Of a stretch of 64,000 nt of DNA, positions 56,332 to 64,000 are shown one piece after another. This DNA comes from Paraburkholderia caballeronis (GTDB lineage Bacteria > Pseudomonadota > Gammaproteobacteria > Burkholderiales > Burkholderiaceae). Every line of letters starts with the position of its first letter. Position 1 is the first letter of the stretch. The translations under genes and the position numbers were made by a program. The stretch is from the NCBI RefSeq assembly GCF_900104845.1, contig NZ_FNSR01000001.1, positions 2,976,001 through 3,040,000 of the forward strand, given 5' to 3'. The notes beneath the pieces were generated by a model. The model made no database searches. It was not told where the DNA came from and saw only the letters and a list, made by a program, of their open reading frames with translations.

Positions 56332-56976
56332 ATGAACGCCACCAAGCGCCGCGCGATCTTCGAAACGCTGCAGAGCCTCAATCCGCATCCGACCACCGAA
56401 CTCGAATACTCGACGCCGTTCGAATTGCTGATCGCGGTGATGCTGTCCGCGCAGGCCACCGACGTGTCGGTGAACAAGGCGATGCGCAGGATGTTTCCCG
56501 TCGCGAACACGCCGCAGCAGTTGATCGAACTCGGCGAGGAAGGCGTCGCGGACTACATCAAGACGATCGGCCTCTATCGCACCAAGGCCAGGAACGTCGT
56601 CGCGACGAGCCGCATCCTGCTCGAACAGTACGGCGGCGAAGTCCCGCAGACGCGCGAGGCGCTGGAAGCGTTGCCGGGCGTCGGCCGCAAGACCGCGAAC
56701 GTCGTGCTGAACACCGCGTTCGGCCAGCCGACGATCGCGGTCGACACGCACATCTTCCGGGTCGCGAACCGCACCGGCCTCGCGCCCGGCAAGGACGTGC
56801 GCGCGGTCGAGGCCGCGCTGGAAAAGTTCACGCCGCCCGAGTTCCGGCACGACGCGCATCACTGGCTGATCCTGCACGGCCGTTACGTGTGCAAGGCGCG
56901 GCGGCCCGAATGCTGGCACTGTGTGATCGAGCCGCTGTGCGAGTTCCGCCCGAAGACGCCGCCGCCCGACCTGTGA
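56332..56976 (+). CDS. nth: Endonuclease III
   Basis: Bifunctional DNA glycosylase/AP lyase (214 residues) removing oxidised pyrimidines. The helix-hairpin-helix LPGVGRKTANVV carries the catalytic Lys120, and Asp138 is in AVDTHIFRV, the same numbers as in E. coli. The 4Fe-4S ligands Cys187, 194, 197 and 203 are all present. The gene follows rsxB by nine bases, suggesting RsxB may supply or tune electrons for its cluster or share its regulation; that is inference. Confidence 0.97.
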   Translation: MNATKRRAIFETLQSLNPHPTTELEYSTPFELLIAVMLSAQATDVSVNKAMRRMFPVANTPQQLIELGEEGVADYIKTIGLYRTKARNVVATSRILLEQYGGEVPQTREALEALPGVGRKTANVVLNTAFGQPTIAVDTHIFRVANRTGLAPGKDVRAVEAALEKFTPPEFRHDAHHWLILHGRYVCKARRPECWHCVIEPLCEFRPKTPPPDL

Positions 56977-57047
56977 GCGCGCGGCGCGCAACGCGCCCGC
57001 ATGGTTATCATGAAACGCAGCAGCCCCACCCCGCATTGGTGACGACG

Positions 57048-57482
57048 ATGTTCAATCCCAGCCGCGACGAAGTCCGCCGCTTTTTCACCGACACCTGGCG
57101 CAAGCAGCGCGCGGGCGAAATCCTCACGCCGCTCGAAGCGATCGCCGCCGACTGGATCGTCGAGCATCCGGAGTATCACGCGGAACTCACGGACGCCGAC
57201 GCGGCCGCCGCGCAGGACTACTCGCCGGAGCGCGGGCAGAGCAATCCGTTCCTGCACCTGTCGATGCATCTCGCGATCAGCGAGCAACTGTCGATCGACC
57301 AGCCGCCCGGCATCCGCGCCGCGCACGAGCGGCTCGCCGCGCGGCTCGGCTCGACGCACGACGCACAGCACGCGATCATGGAATGCCTCGGCGAAACGAT
57401 CTGGGAAGCGCAGCGCACCAACACGTCGCCGGACACCGACGCGTATCTCGCGCGCATCGAGCGCCGCGCATCGCGCGACTGA
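57048..57482 (+). CDS. DUF1841 family protein
   Basis: 144-residue soluble protein of the DUF1841 family, seen in beta- and gammaproteobacteria, with no known role. MFNPSRDEVRRFFTDTW opens it; EHPEYH, NPFLHLSMHLAISEQLSIDQPPGI and the HDAQHAIMECLGETIWEAQR segment are typical. The many conserved His/Glu residues could bind a metal, but this is speculative. The start at 57048 begins the conserved region. It lies 71 bases after nth and may be third in the rsxB-nth run. Confidence 0.87.
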   Translation: MFNPSRDEVRRFFTDTWRKQRAGEILTPLEAIAADWIVEHPEYHAELTDADAAAAQDYSPERGQSNPFLHLSMHLAISEQLSIDQPPGIRAAHERLAARLGSTHDAQHAIMECLGETIWEAQRTNTSPDTDAYLARIERRASRD

Positions 57483-57534
57483 GCGCGGATCAGCAGGCAC
57501 GGATCAAGCGCGAAGCACCAGGCGGACTGCCGAA

Positions 57535-57590
57535 ACGACACTGCCCCTGATGGGCCTCGCGCCGGCGAGGCTCATCAGGGGCAGTGTCGT
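57535..57590. repeat. 26-bp inverted repeat with a four-base loop
   Basis: Arms 57535-57560 and 57565-57590 are complementary at 25 of 26 positions, the exception being a G opposite T (a G-U pair in RNA). It lies between converging DUF1841 and cytochrome genes, about 30 bases past the cytochrome stop. No T-run on either side. It is far longer than an ordinary terminator stem. Confidence 0.95.
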
Positions 57591-57620
57591 ATCAGCGGAT
57601 ACCGGACGCCGCGAAGCCGC

Positions 57621-58019
57621 TTATTTCTTGTCGATCAGGTCGCCGCGCAGCGACTCGATGTACGCGGCGAGGTCGCGCATGTCGGACTGCGACAGGCTCT
57701 GCACCTGCGCCTGCATGATCGGGTTGTTGCGGCCGAGGTGCGGATTGCCGGTGCCCATCTGGTACTGGCGCAGCGCCCAGTAGATGTAGTCCGCGTGCTG
57801 CCCCGCGAGCTTCGGATATTCGGGGCTCACCGGCTGGTTCAGGTTCGGGCCGTGGCACGCCGCGCAGTTGTGGCTCTCCGCGAGCACCTTGCCGTTCGCC
57901 GCGTCGGCGGCAAATGCCGGATCGAATGCAAGCGCGCCGGCGAGCATGCCGGCGGCGGCGACAGTCCTGAACAGCGTGCCGGATGCGCGGACGGCCTGGG
58001 CCTTGTGGGGCTTGTTCAT
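57621..58019 (-). CDS. Small exported c-type cytochrome (class I)
   Basis: 132-residue periplasmic monohaem cytochrome c. The signal peptide ends near residue 37 (DPAFA). The haem motif CAACH is at Cys52-Cys55-His56, and PKLAGQHADYIYWALRQYQMG resembles the c4/c553 fold, with likely Met ligands further on. AGGAGA precedes the ATG at 58019. It is downstream of a second cytochrome gene on the same strand, 88 bases apart. The partner oxidase or dehydrogenase is not in the window. Confidence 0.9.
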   Translation of the reverse strand: MNKPHKAQAVRASGTLFRTVAAAGMLAGALAFDPAFAADAANGKVLAESHNCAACHGPNLNQPVSPEYPKLAGQHADYIYWALRQYQMGTGNPHLGRNNPIMQAQVQSLSQSDMRDLAAYIESLRGDLIDKK

Positions 58020-58107
58020 GAATTCTCCTGTCGATCGGAGCTGGCGCTTCGGCACTGACCCCGATCCCGTGCAAGATGATTGCTGTCCCGTCGATGCAGG
58101 GCGCGGG

Positions 58108-58473
58108 TTATTTCTCGGGATTGTTCTTCGACCCGGCGGTCTGCGCCGCATAGTAGGCGGCGATGTCCGCGATGTCCTGGTCGGTCAGCGACGCGGCGAT
58201 CGCATGCATCGTTTCGAAATGCCGGTCGCCCTTGCGGTACGCCTTCAGCGCGTTGATGAGGTACTGCATGTTCTGGCCGCCGAGGATCGGCACGTGATAG
58301 ACCTCGGGATACGCGGTGCGGTAGTCCGGAATCCCATGGCAGCCGATGCACATCGCCACCTTGCCCTGACCCGCCTTCGGATCGCCCACGATGTCCGCGT
58401 GCGCGACGGCTGCATAGCCTGCCAACACCGTCAGTGCTCCGATCACGACGTGCTTGCCGACAATTTTTTTCAT
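58108..58473 (-). CDS. Small exported c-type cytochrome (class I)
   Basis: 121-residue periplasmic monohaem cytochrome c. The signal peptide (MKKIVGKHVVIGALTVLAG with AHA at its end) is cleaved near residue 27. The haem motif CIGCH is at Cys42-Cys45-His46; GIPDYRTAYPEVYHVP and GGQNMQYLINALKAYRKG follow, as in c553-like proteins. The start at 58473 is used; an ATG three codons upstream is possible. First gene of the pair with the other cytochrome, so together they could form a split c4-type electron shuttle. Confidence 0.88.
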   Translation of the reverse strand: MKKIVGKHVVIGALTVLAGYAAVAHADIVGDPKAGQGKVAMCIGCHGIPDYRTAYPEVYHVPILGGQNMQYLINALKAYRKGDRHFETMHAIAASLTDQDIADIAAYYAAQTAGSKNNPEK

Positions 58474-58539
58474 AGCATCCAACCTGGCTTGAGGGGAATC
58501 GAACGCCCTGATCGGGCAACGACCTGCGCCGTTTTGCTT

Positions 58540-58572
58540 CTGGTTGTTACCTGGTTGTTACCTGGTAGCTAC
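58540..58572. repeat. Three tandem 11-bp units upstream of the cytochrome genes
   Basis: Two identical 11-base units (58540-58550 and 58551-58561, ctggttgttac) are followed by a third with two changes (58562-58572). They lie between the minus-strand -10 box and the cytochrome start, in the transcribed leader if that promoter is used. Confidence 0.88.
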
Positions 58573-58611
58573 TTCTGGTTGCCATGCCTGCAGGACAAAA
58601 AAAGCGTCCCG

Positions 58612-58617
58612 ATTGTA
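58612..58617 (-). promoter_or_regulatory. Possible -10 element for the cytochrome pair
   Basis: TACAAT on the minus strand, about 140 bases before the cytochrome start at 58473; no convincing -35. It lies in the 442-base divergent region (58474-58915), which otherwise holds the 11-bp repeats, the MoxR promoter and no gene. Confidence 0.4.
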
Positions 58618-58858
58618 CCGCGCTGCCGCGCCGTGCGTCCACCGGCCGACCCAGGCCCGGCAAGCCTTTGCGGGCAGGCGCGAGCGCCCCGCGAGCCGTG
58701 GCGGGACGGCCTTCGGCGCGAGCGATGCGCGTCGCATTCGCGACCGTCGAAGCCCGCGTAAACCCTGCCGCATCCGCGCCCCGCCGGCCGCCGTGCAGCC
58801 ACCGCACGAAACGCCGCGCATGCCGCTGCCCGGCGCACCGACGATACGCGAACCCCGT

Positions 58859-58887
58859 CCGACACGGCATCCCATCTGACTTATACT
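58859..58887 (+). promoter_or_regulatory. Promoter for the MoxR gene
   Basis: CCGACA (58859-58864) and TATACT (58882-58887) are 17 bases apart, a fair sigma-70 match. Transcription would begin near 58894, about 20 bases before the ATG. Confidence 0.55.
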
Positions 58888-58915
58888 GGGATTTTTTTCG
58901 AGCGAGCGGTCCGCC

Positions 58916-59758
58916 ATGCGTTTCGAAGGTTCTTCGCAGTACGTCGCCACCGACGATCTCAAGCTCGCGGTCAACGCCGCGTTCCTGCTTGCGCGCCCGC
59001 TGCTGATCAAGGGCGAGCCCGGCACCGGCAAGACCATGCTCGCGGAAGAGGTCGCGGCCGCGCTCGGCATGCCGCTGCTGCAATGGCACATCAAGTCCAC
59101 GACCAAGGCGCAGCAGGGGCTGTACGAATACGATGCGGTGTCGCGGCTGCGCGACTCGCAGCTCGGCGACGAGCGCGTGAAGGACATCGCGAACTACATC
59201 GTGAAGGGTGTGCTGTGGCAGGCGTTCGACGCCGACCAGCAGACCGTGCTGCTGATCGACGAGATCGACAAGGCCGACATCGAGTTCCCGAACGACCTGC
59301 TGCGCGAACTGGACCGGATGGAGTTCTACGTGTACGAGACGCGCGAACTGGTCCGCGCGAAACACCGGCCGCTCGTCATCATCACGTCGAACAACGAGAA
59401 GGAACTGCCCGACGCGTTCCTGCGCCGCTGCTTCTTCCACTACATCAGCTTCCCAGACCCGGCGACGATGCAGCGGATCGTCGAGGTCCACTATCCGGGC
59501 ATCCGCGAGGACCTGCTGCGCGCGGCGATGGAGAGCTTCTTCGAACTGCGCGGCGTCGCCGGGCTGAAGAAGAAGCCTTCGACGTCCGAACTGCTCGACT
59601 GGCTGAAGCTGCTGCTCGCCGAGGACATTCCGCCCGACGCGCTGCGCGGCGCGGACGGCCGGCAGACGATGCCGCCGCTCGCGGGCGCGCTGCTGAAGAA
59701 CGAGCAGGACGTCGGCCTGTTCGAACGGCTGATCTACATGAACCGCAACAACCGCTGA
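58916..59758 (+). CDS. MoxR-family AAA+ ATPase
   Basis: 280-residue AAA+ ATPase of the MoxR/RavA class, chaperones that insert metals or mature partner enzymes together with VWA-domain proteins. Walker A GEPGTGKT is at residues 33-40, Walker B VLLIDEIDKA at 111-120, sensor 1 IITSNNEKELPD near 163 and the arginine-finger region FLRRCFF follows. The VWA partner is encoded two genes on. An acetyltransferase gene is inserted between them. The client enzyme is not obvious; the nearby cytochromes are one possibility. Confidence 0.91.
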   Translation: MRFEGSSQYVATDDLKLAVNAAFLLARPLLIKGEPGTGKTMLAEEVAAALGMPLLQWHIKSTTKAQQGLYEYDAVSRLRDSQLGDERVKDIANYIVKGVLWQAFDADQQTVLLIDEIDKADIEFPNDLLRELDRMEFYVYETRELVRAKHRPLVIITSNNEKELPDAFLRRCFFHYISFPDPATMQRIVEVHYPGIREDLLRAAMESFFELRGVAGLKKKPSTSELLDWLKLLLAEDIPPDALRGADGRQTMPPLAGALLKNEQDVGLFERLIYMNRNNR

Positions 59759-59876
59759 CGCGCCGGATGCGGCGGGCGCGGCGGGCCATCGCGCCGCCGC
59801 GCCTTCGCCGCCAGAACACGCAGCGCCGCCTCGCAACGCCACCCTTCCAACCGAACGCCCGGGGAGCCCCAACACC

Positions 59877-60464
59877 ATGAGCCGCTGGATCGAGCCCGTC
59901 ACGCTGCAAGGCACGCACGTGAGCCTCACGCCGCTTTCGGCCGACGACACGCCCGCGCTCGCCGCCGCGGCCGCCGACGGCAAGCTGTGGGACCTGTGGT
60001 ACACGAGCGTGCCCGCGCCGGGCCAGGAGCGCGCCTACGTCGACGCGGCGCTCGCGATGCGCGAGAACCTCGGCGCGCTGCCGTTCGCGGTGCGCGACGC
60101 ATCCGGCGAGATCGTCGGCTCGACGCGCTACTTCAACGTGGACAGCGCGAACCGCCGGCTCGAAATCGGTCACACGTGGTATGCAAAGCACGTGCAGCGC
60201 ACGCCGCTGAACACCGAGGCGAAGCTGCTGCTGCTCACGCATGCGTTCGAGAAACTCGACGCGATCGCGGTCGAGTTCCGCACGCATTTCATGAACCATC
60301 AGTCGCGCACCGCGATCGCGCGGCTCGGCGCGAAGCAGGACGGCATTCTGCGCAGCCATCAGATTGGCCGCGACGGCGTGCTGCGCGACACCGTCGTGTT
60401 CTCGATCATCGCGTCCGAATGGCCGGCAGTGCGCGCGAACCTGAAGCTCAAGCTCGCGCGCTGA
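59877..60464 (+). CDS. GNAT-family N-acetyltransferase (RimJ/RimL-like)
   Basis: 195-residue GNAT enzyme of the ribosomal-protein acetyltransferase-like branch. LQGTHVSLTPLSADDTPAL opens it; GSTRYFNVDSANRRLEIGHTWY is the central strand region, and AVEFRTHFMNHQSRTAIARLGAKQDG contains the acetyl-CoA-binding helix. The substrate is unknown: protein N-termini or small amines are both possible. It lies 118 bases after the MoxR gene and 34 before the VWA gene, so an operon of three is likely and the enzyme may act on one of the partners. Confidence 0.88.
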   Translation: MSRWIEPVTLQGTHVSLTPLSADDTPALAAAAADGKLWDLWYTSVPAPGQERAYVDAALAMRENLGALPFAVRDASGEIVGSTRYFNVDSANRRLEIGHTWYAKHVQRTPLNTEAKLLLLTHAFEKLDAIAVEFRTHFMNHQSRTAIARLGAKQDGILRSHQIGRDGVLRDTVVFSIIASEWPAVRANLKLKLAR

Positions 60465-60498
60465 ACCTCGCGCGAGCGTCCCATCACGGAGATCCGGC

Positions 60499-61671
60499 AT
60501 GCTGATCGACTTCTTCTACACGCTGCGCGACGCGAAGCTGCCGGTCTCGGTGAAGGAGTACCTGACGCTCGTCGAGGCGCTGAAGGAACGCGTCATCGCG
60601 CCGTCGCTCGACGAGTTCTACTACCTCGCGCGGATCACCCTGGTGAAGGACGAGCAGTACTTCGACCGCTACGATCAGGCGTTCGGCGCGTACTTCCGCG
60701 GCATCGAGGCGAAGTCGGCGCTCGCGTTCGACGTGCCCGACGACTGGCTGAAGAAACGCCTCGACCGCGACTTCACGCCGGAGCAGAAGGCGCAGATCGA
60801 GGCGATGGGCGGCCTCGACAAGCTGCTGGAACGGCTGAAGCAACTGTTCGACGAACAGAAGGAGCGTCACGAGGGCGGCAGCAAGTGGATCGGCACCGGC
60901 GGCACGTCGCCGTTCGGCAACGGCGGCTACAACCCGGAAGGCATCCGGATCGGCGGCGAAGGCGGCCAGCGCAGCGCGGCGAAGGTGTGGGAAGCGCGCG
61001 CGTTCCGCGACTACGACGACCAGGTCGAGATCGGCACGCGCAACATCAAGGTCGCGCTGCGGCGGCTGCGCCGCTTCGCGCGCGAAGGCGCGGCCGACGA
61101 ACTCGACCTGCCGGACACGATCCGCAGCACCGCCGCGAACGCGGGCTGGCTCGACCTGAAGATGGTCCCGGAGCGGCACAACAACGTGAAGGTGCTGATG
61201 CTGCTCGACGTCGGCGGATCGATGGACGATCACATCCGCCGCACCGAGGAACTGTTCTCCGCCGCGAAGGCCGAGTTCAAGCACCTCGAATTCTTTTACT
61301 TCCACAACTGCGTGTACGACTTCCTGTGGAAGAACAACCGCCGCCGCCACGCGGAGCGCACGCCGACGTGGGACGTGCTGCACCGCTTCACGCCGGACTA
61401 CAAGCTGATCTTCGTCGGCGACGCGACGATGAGCCCGTACGAGGTCGTGCAGCCGGGCGGCTCGGTCGAATACAACAACGCGGAGGCCGGCGCGGTGTGG
61501 CTGCGCCGTCTCGCGGACCACTTCCCGCGTTTCGCCTGGCTCAATCCGGAGCCGGAGCGGCTGTGGGAATACCGGCAGTCGGTGTCGATCATCCGCGAGG
61601 TGCTCGGCCACCGGATGTATCCGCTGACGATCGCCGGCCTCGAAACCGCGATGCGGGCGTTGAGCAAGTGA
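60499..61671 (+). CDS. VWA-domain protein (CoxE-like), MoxR partner
   Basis: 390-residue protein of the CoxE-like VWA family that usually pairs with MoxR ATPases. The N-terminal helical domain (MLIDFFYTLRDAKLPVSVKE) is followed by a Gly-rich linker (GGSKWIGTGGTSPFGNGG, about residues 130-150) and a VWA fold from about 228. The metal site reads DVGGSM (near 236-241), so the first serine of the usual DxSxS is a glycine. The later HNCVYDFLWKNN and FVGDATMSPYE segments are typical. GGAGAT precedes the ATG. Confidence 0.9.
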   Translation: MLIDFFYTLRDAKLPVSVKEYLTLVEALKERVIAPSLDEFYYLARITLVKDEQYFDRYDQAFGAYFRGIEAKSALAFDVPDDWLKKRLDRDFTPEQKAQIEAMGGLDKLLERLKQLFDEQKERHEGGSKWIGTGGTSPFGNGGYNPEGIRIGGEGGQRSAAKVWEARAFRDYDDQVEIGTRNIKVALRRLRRFAREGAADELDLPDTIRSTAANAGWLDLKMVPERHNNVKVLMLLDVGGSMDDHIRRTEELFSAAKAEFKHLEFFYFHNCVYDFLWKNNRRRHAERTPTWDVLHRFTPDYKLIFVGDATMSPYEVVQPGGSVEYNNAEAGAVWLRRLADHFPRFAWLNPEPERLWEYRQSVSIIREVLGHRMYPLTIAGLETAMRALSK

Positions 61672-61750
61672 CGCGCGCCGCCCCTTTCGCCATCCCTTTG
61701 ATTCCGACTTTCATTCCGAACGTCGCGCACCCCGCCTGGAGAGTTTTCGC

Positions 61751-62968
61751 ATGACCGCGCCCTCGTCCCCCGAACTGCCCGCGACCTTCCGGCCAGGACC
61801 GCTGCGGCCGTTCGCCGACACGTCGGTTTCCGCGATCGTCGCGGGCTTCGTCGCGATGATGACCGGCTACACGAGTTCGCTCGTGCTGATGTTCCAGGCG
61901 GGCCAGGCCGCGCATCTGACCGATGCGCAGATTTCGTCGTGGATCTGGGCGCTGTCGATCGGCATGGGCGCAACGACGATCGGGCTGTCACTGTGGTTCC
62001 GCGCACCGGTGGTGGTCGCATGGTCGACGCCGGGCGCGGCGCTCCTCATCAGTTCGCTGCCGCATGTTCCGTATGCGGAGGCGATCGGCGCGTACATCGT
62101 CTGCGCGCTGCTGCTGACCGCGGTCGGCGTGACCGGCTGGTTCGACACGCTGATGAAACGCATCCCCGGCGGCATCGCGGCCGCGCTGCTCGCGGGCATC
62201 CTGTTCGAGATCGGCATCGAGATCTTCCGCGCCGCGCAGTACCGCACCGCGCTCGTGCTGACGATGTTCTTCGCGTATCTGATCGTGAAGCGCCTCGTGC
62301 CGCGCTACGCGATCGTCGCGACGCTCGCGATCGGCATCGTCGCGGCCGCGCTGCTCGGGCTGCTCGACTTCAGCCGCTTCCACGTCGCGGTCGCGAAGCC
62401 GGTGTTCACGATGCCGGCCTTCTCCGTCGCCGCGATCGTCAGCATCGGGATTCCGCTCTTCGTCGTCGCGATGGCGTCGCAGAACGTGCCGGGCGTCGCG
62501 GTGCTGCGCGCGGACGGTTATCCGACGCCGTCGTCGCCGCTGATCGCGACAACCGGCCTCGCGTCGCTCGTGCTCGCGCCGTTCGGCTCGCACGGCATCA
62601 ACCTCGCGGCGATCACCGCGGCGATCTGCACCGGCGCGGACGCCCACGAGGACCGCAGCAAGCGTTATACCGCGGCCGTCTGGTGCGGCGTGTTCTACCT
62701 GATCGCCGGCACCTTCGGCGCGACGATCGCGGCGCTGTTCGCCGCGTTCCCGAAGGCGCTCGTCGTGTCGATCGCGGCGCTCGCGCTGTTCGGCTCGATC
62801 ATGAGCGGTCTCACGAACGCGATGCAGGACGCGCGCCAGCGCGAGGCGGCGCTGGTCACGTTCATGGTCACCGCGTCGGGCCTCACGCTGCTGTCGATCG
62901 GCTCCGCGTTCTGGGGGCTCGTCGCCGGCGTGCTCACGCAGGTCGTGCTAAACGTGCGGCGCGCCTGA
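61751..62968 (+). CDS. BenE-family transporter (benzoate/H+ symporter type)
   Basis: 405-residue inner-membrane protein with about twelve helices. The BenE/NCS2-like pattern is clear: SAIVAGFVAMMTGYTSSLVLMFQA, VVVAWSTPGAALL, the FVVAMASQNVPGVAVLRADGY motif and GSHGINLAAITAAICTGADAHED. Members carry benzoate or other aromatic acids with protons, but no ben or cat catabolic genes lie nearby, so the substrate is open. It starts 79 bases after the VWA gene and may be a separate unit; no terminator is seen between. Confidence 0.9.
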   Translation: MTAPSSPELPATFRPGPLRPFADTSVSAIVAGFVAMMTGYTSSLVLMFQAGQAAHLTDAQISSWIWALSIGMGATTIGLSLWFRAPVVVAWSTPGAALLISSLPHVPYAEAIGAYIVCALLLTAVGVTGWFDTLMKRIPGGIAAALLAGILFEIGIEIFRAAQYRTALVLTMFFAYLIVKRLVPRYAIVATLAIGIVAAALLGLLDFSRFHVAVAKPVFTMPAFSVAAIVSIGIPLFVVAMASQNVPGVAVLRADGYPTPSSPLIATTGLASLVLAPFGSHGINLAAITAAICTGADAHEDRSKRYTAAVWCGVFYLIAGTFGATIAALFAAFPKALVVSIAALALFGSIMSGLTNAMQDARQREAALVTFMVTASGLTLLSIGSAFWGLVAGVLTQVVLNVRRA

Positions 62969-63039
62969 GAGAGACGCGCGCCGCATGCGCAACACCGCGC
63001 GGTCACATCCGCTTCATCGCGGCGGCACGCGATCCGCAA

Positions 63040-63045
63040 TAGAAT
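63040..63045 (+). promoter_or_regulatory. Possible -10 element for tal
   Basis: TAGAAT 145 bases before the transaldolase start in the 221-base gap after the BenE gene; no strong -35. Confidence 0.35.
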
Positions 63046-63189
63046 GACGGGCATGAGCCGTGCATGACCGCGCGGCAAGCCGTCCGGCGCGGACGGCGCG
63101 GCGACACCGCATTCCGCCCGGCGCGCCCCGCGGCGCCCGGCCGTTCAACTCCCACCGATCATGGCGCGCATGCGCCTCCAGGGCCTGAC

Positions 63190-64000
63190 ATGACTACCGC
63201 ACTCGATCAGTTGAAGCAGTACACCACCGTCGTCGCCGACACCGGCGACTTCCAGCAACTCGCGCAGTACAAGCCGCAGGACGCGACGACGAACCCGTCG
63301 CTGATCCTGAAGGCCGTGCAGAAGGACGACTACCGGCCGCTGCTCGAAAAGACCGTCCGCGATCACGCGGCGGAGCCGATGGAGTCGATCATCGACCATC
63401 TGCTGATCGCGTTCGGCACCGAGATCCTGAAGATCATCCCGGGCCGCGTGTCGACCGAAGTGGACGCGCGGCTGTCGTTCGACACGCAGAAGTCGATCGA
63501 CAAGGCGCGTCACATCATCGACCTCTACAAGCACGCCGGCATCGACCGCGAGCGCGTGCTGATCAAGCTCGCGTCGACGTGGGAAGGCATCCGCGCGGCC
63601 GAGGTGCTGCAGAAGGAAGGCATCCGCTGCAACATGACGCTGCTGTTCTCGCTCGCGCAGGCCGCCGCGTGCGCGGAAGCAGGCGCGCAACTGATCTCGC
63701 CGTTCGTCGGGCGCATCTACGACTGGTACAAGAAGCAGGCCGGCAGCGCATGGGACGAAACGAAGGACGGCGGCGCGAACGATCCCGGCGTGCAGTCGGT
63801 GCGCCGCATCTACGCGTACTACAAGAAGTTCGGCTACCACACCGAGGTGATGGGCGCGAGCTTCCGCACGACGGGCCAGATCGTCGAACTGGCCGGCTGC
63901 GACCTGCTGACGATCAGCCCCGACCTGCTGCAGAAGCTGCACGACAGCAACGACAAGGTGGAGCGCAAGCTGTCGGCGGAAGCGTTTGCCGGCGAGCAGA
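63190..64000 (+). CDS. tal: Transaldolase (3' end outside window)
   Basis: Pentose-phosphate enzyme that moves a dihydroxyacetone unit between sedoheptulose 7-phosphate and glyceraldehyde 3-phosphate. The frame is open to the window edge, giving 270 residues of an expected ~317. [12 protein letters not shown] is at residues 31-42, the Schiff-base Lys126 in [16 protein letters not shown], and [18 protein letters not shown] and [13 protein letters not shown] follow, all of the TalB subfamily (class 1). Starts [20 protein letters not shown] as usual. Confidence 0.96.
   Translation, partial: MTTALDQLKQYTTVVADTGDFQQLAQYKPQDATTNPSLILKAVQKDDYRPLLEKTVRDHAAEPMESIIDHLLIAFGTEILKIIPGRVSTEVDARLSFDTQKSIDKARHIIDLYKHAGIDRERVLIKLASTWEGIRAAEVLQKEGIRCNMTLLFSLAQAAACAEAGAQLISPFVGRIYDWYKKQAGSAWDETKDGGANDPGVQSVRRIYAYYKKFGYHTEVMGASFRTTGQIVELAGCDLLTISPDLLQKLHDSNDKVERKLSAEAFAGEQ

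Noticed and set aside
1..64000. CRISPR arrays, insertion sequences, integrases, prophage genes, toxin-antitoxin or defence clusters
   Set aside because: No regular repeat-spacer pattern, transposase, integrase or recognisable defence protein was seen on either strand.

Overview
The window is high-GC (mostly G or C in third codon positions), densely coded chromosomal DNA. Gene content and order point to a betaproteobacterium of Burkholderia sensu lato (Burkholderia, Paraburkholderia or a close relative). Supporting features are a Burkholderia-type lipopolysaccharide core block (glycosyltransferases, waaL-like ligase, msbA) next to dnaE, a polyhydroxyalkanoate depolymerase, DUF4148 and DUF1841 proteins, an rsxB-nth pair without the rest of the Rnf complex, and a very long FtsK. 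I see no tRNA, rRNA, CRISPR array, insertion sequence or prophage. This is core chromosome, and the unusual signals are repeats, hairpins and atypical proteins rather than a new island.

Layout. 1-7.5 kb: 3' end of dgkA, then a TetR regulator, a LOG-family hydrolase and an SDR on +; facing them on - are DUF4126, a large FtsX-type permease, a group II truncated haemoglobin and a DUF924 protein. 7.8-13.8 kb, all on -: an atypical SDR, mgsA, a quinone oxidoreductase, kdpD and kdpE; the KdpFABC pump genes are not beside the sensor pair. 14-23 kb, all on +: upp, yebC, purD, hemF, nadD, rsfS, rlmH, maf and rng, a housekeeping run for nucleotide, haem and NAD synthesis and ribosome/RNA maturation that ends in a clear terminator.

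23.4-35 kb: DUF4148, then seven genes on strictly alternating strands (glycosyltransferase -, O-antigen ligase +, glycosyltransferase -, glycosyltransferase +, msbA -, core glycosyltransferase +, dnaE -). Most of this block builds and exports lipopolysaccharide core and lipid A. 35-43 kb: trhO and gluQ (both tRNA modification), RhlE-type helicase, aldehyde dehydrogenase, a MliC lysozyme inhibitor, a small lipoprotein and purT.

43-64 kb: an HslJ/META lipoprotein, giant ftsK, a periplasmic lactonase-fold protein, a tiny DUF3096 membrane protein, a GH15 glucan/trehalose hydrolase, phaZ, a TetR regulator, rsxB, nth, DUF1841, two small exported c-type cytochromes, a MoxR ATPase / GNAT acetyltransferase / VWA protein trio, a BenE transporter, and the start of transaldolase, cut by the window edge.

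The best leads for a second look are the 26-bp inverted repeat at 57535-57590, the 16-bp palindrome at 11439-11478 where pump genes might be expected, the 12-bp repeat arrays in gluQ and before ftsK, the strand-alternating LPS block, the SDR lacking its catalytic Tyr/Lys, and the MoxR-GNAT-VWA cassette.
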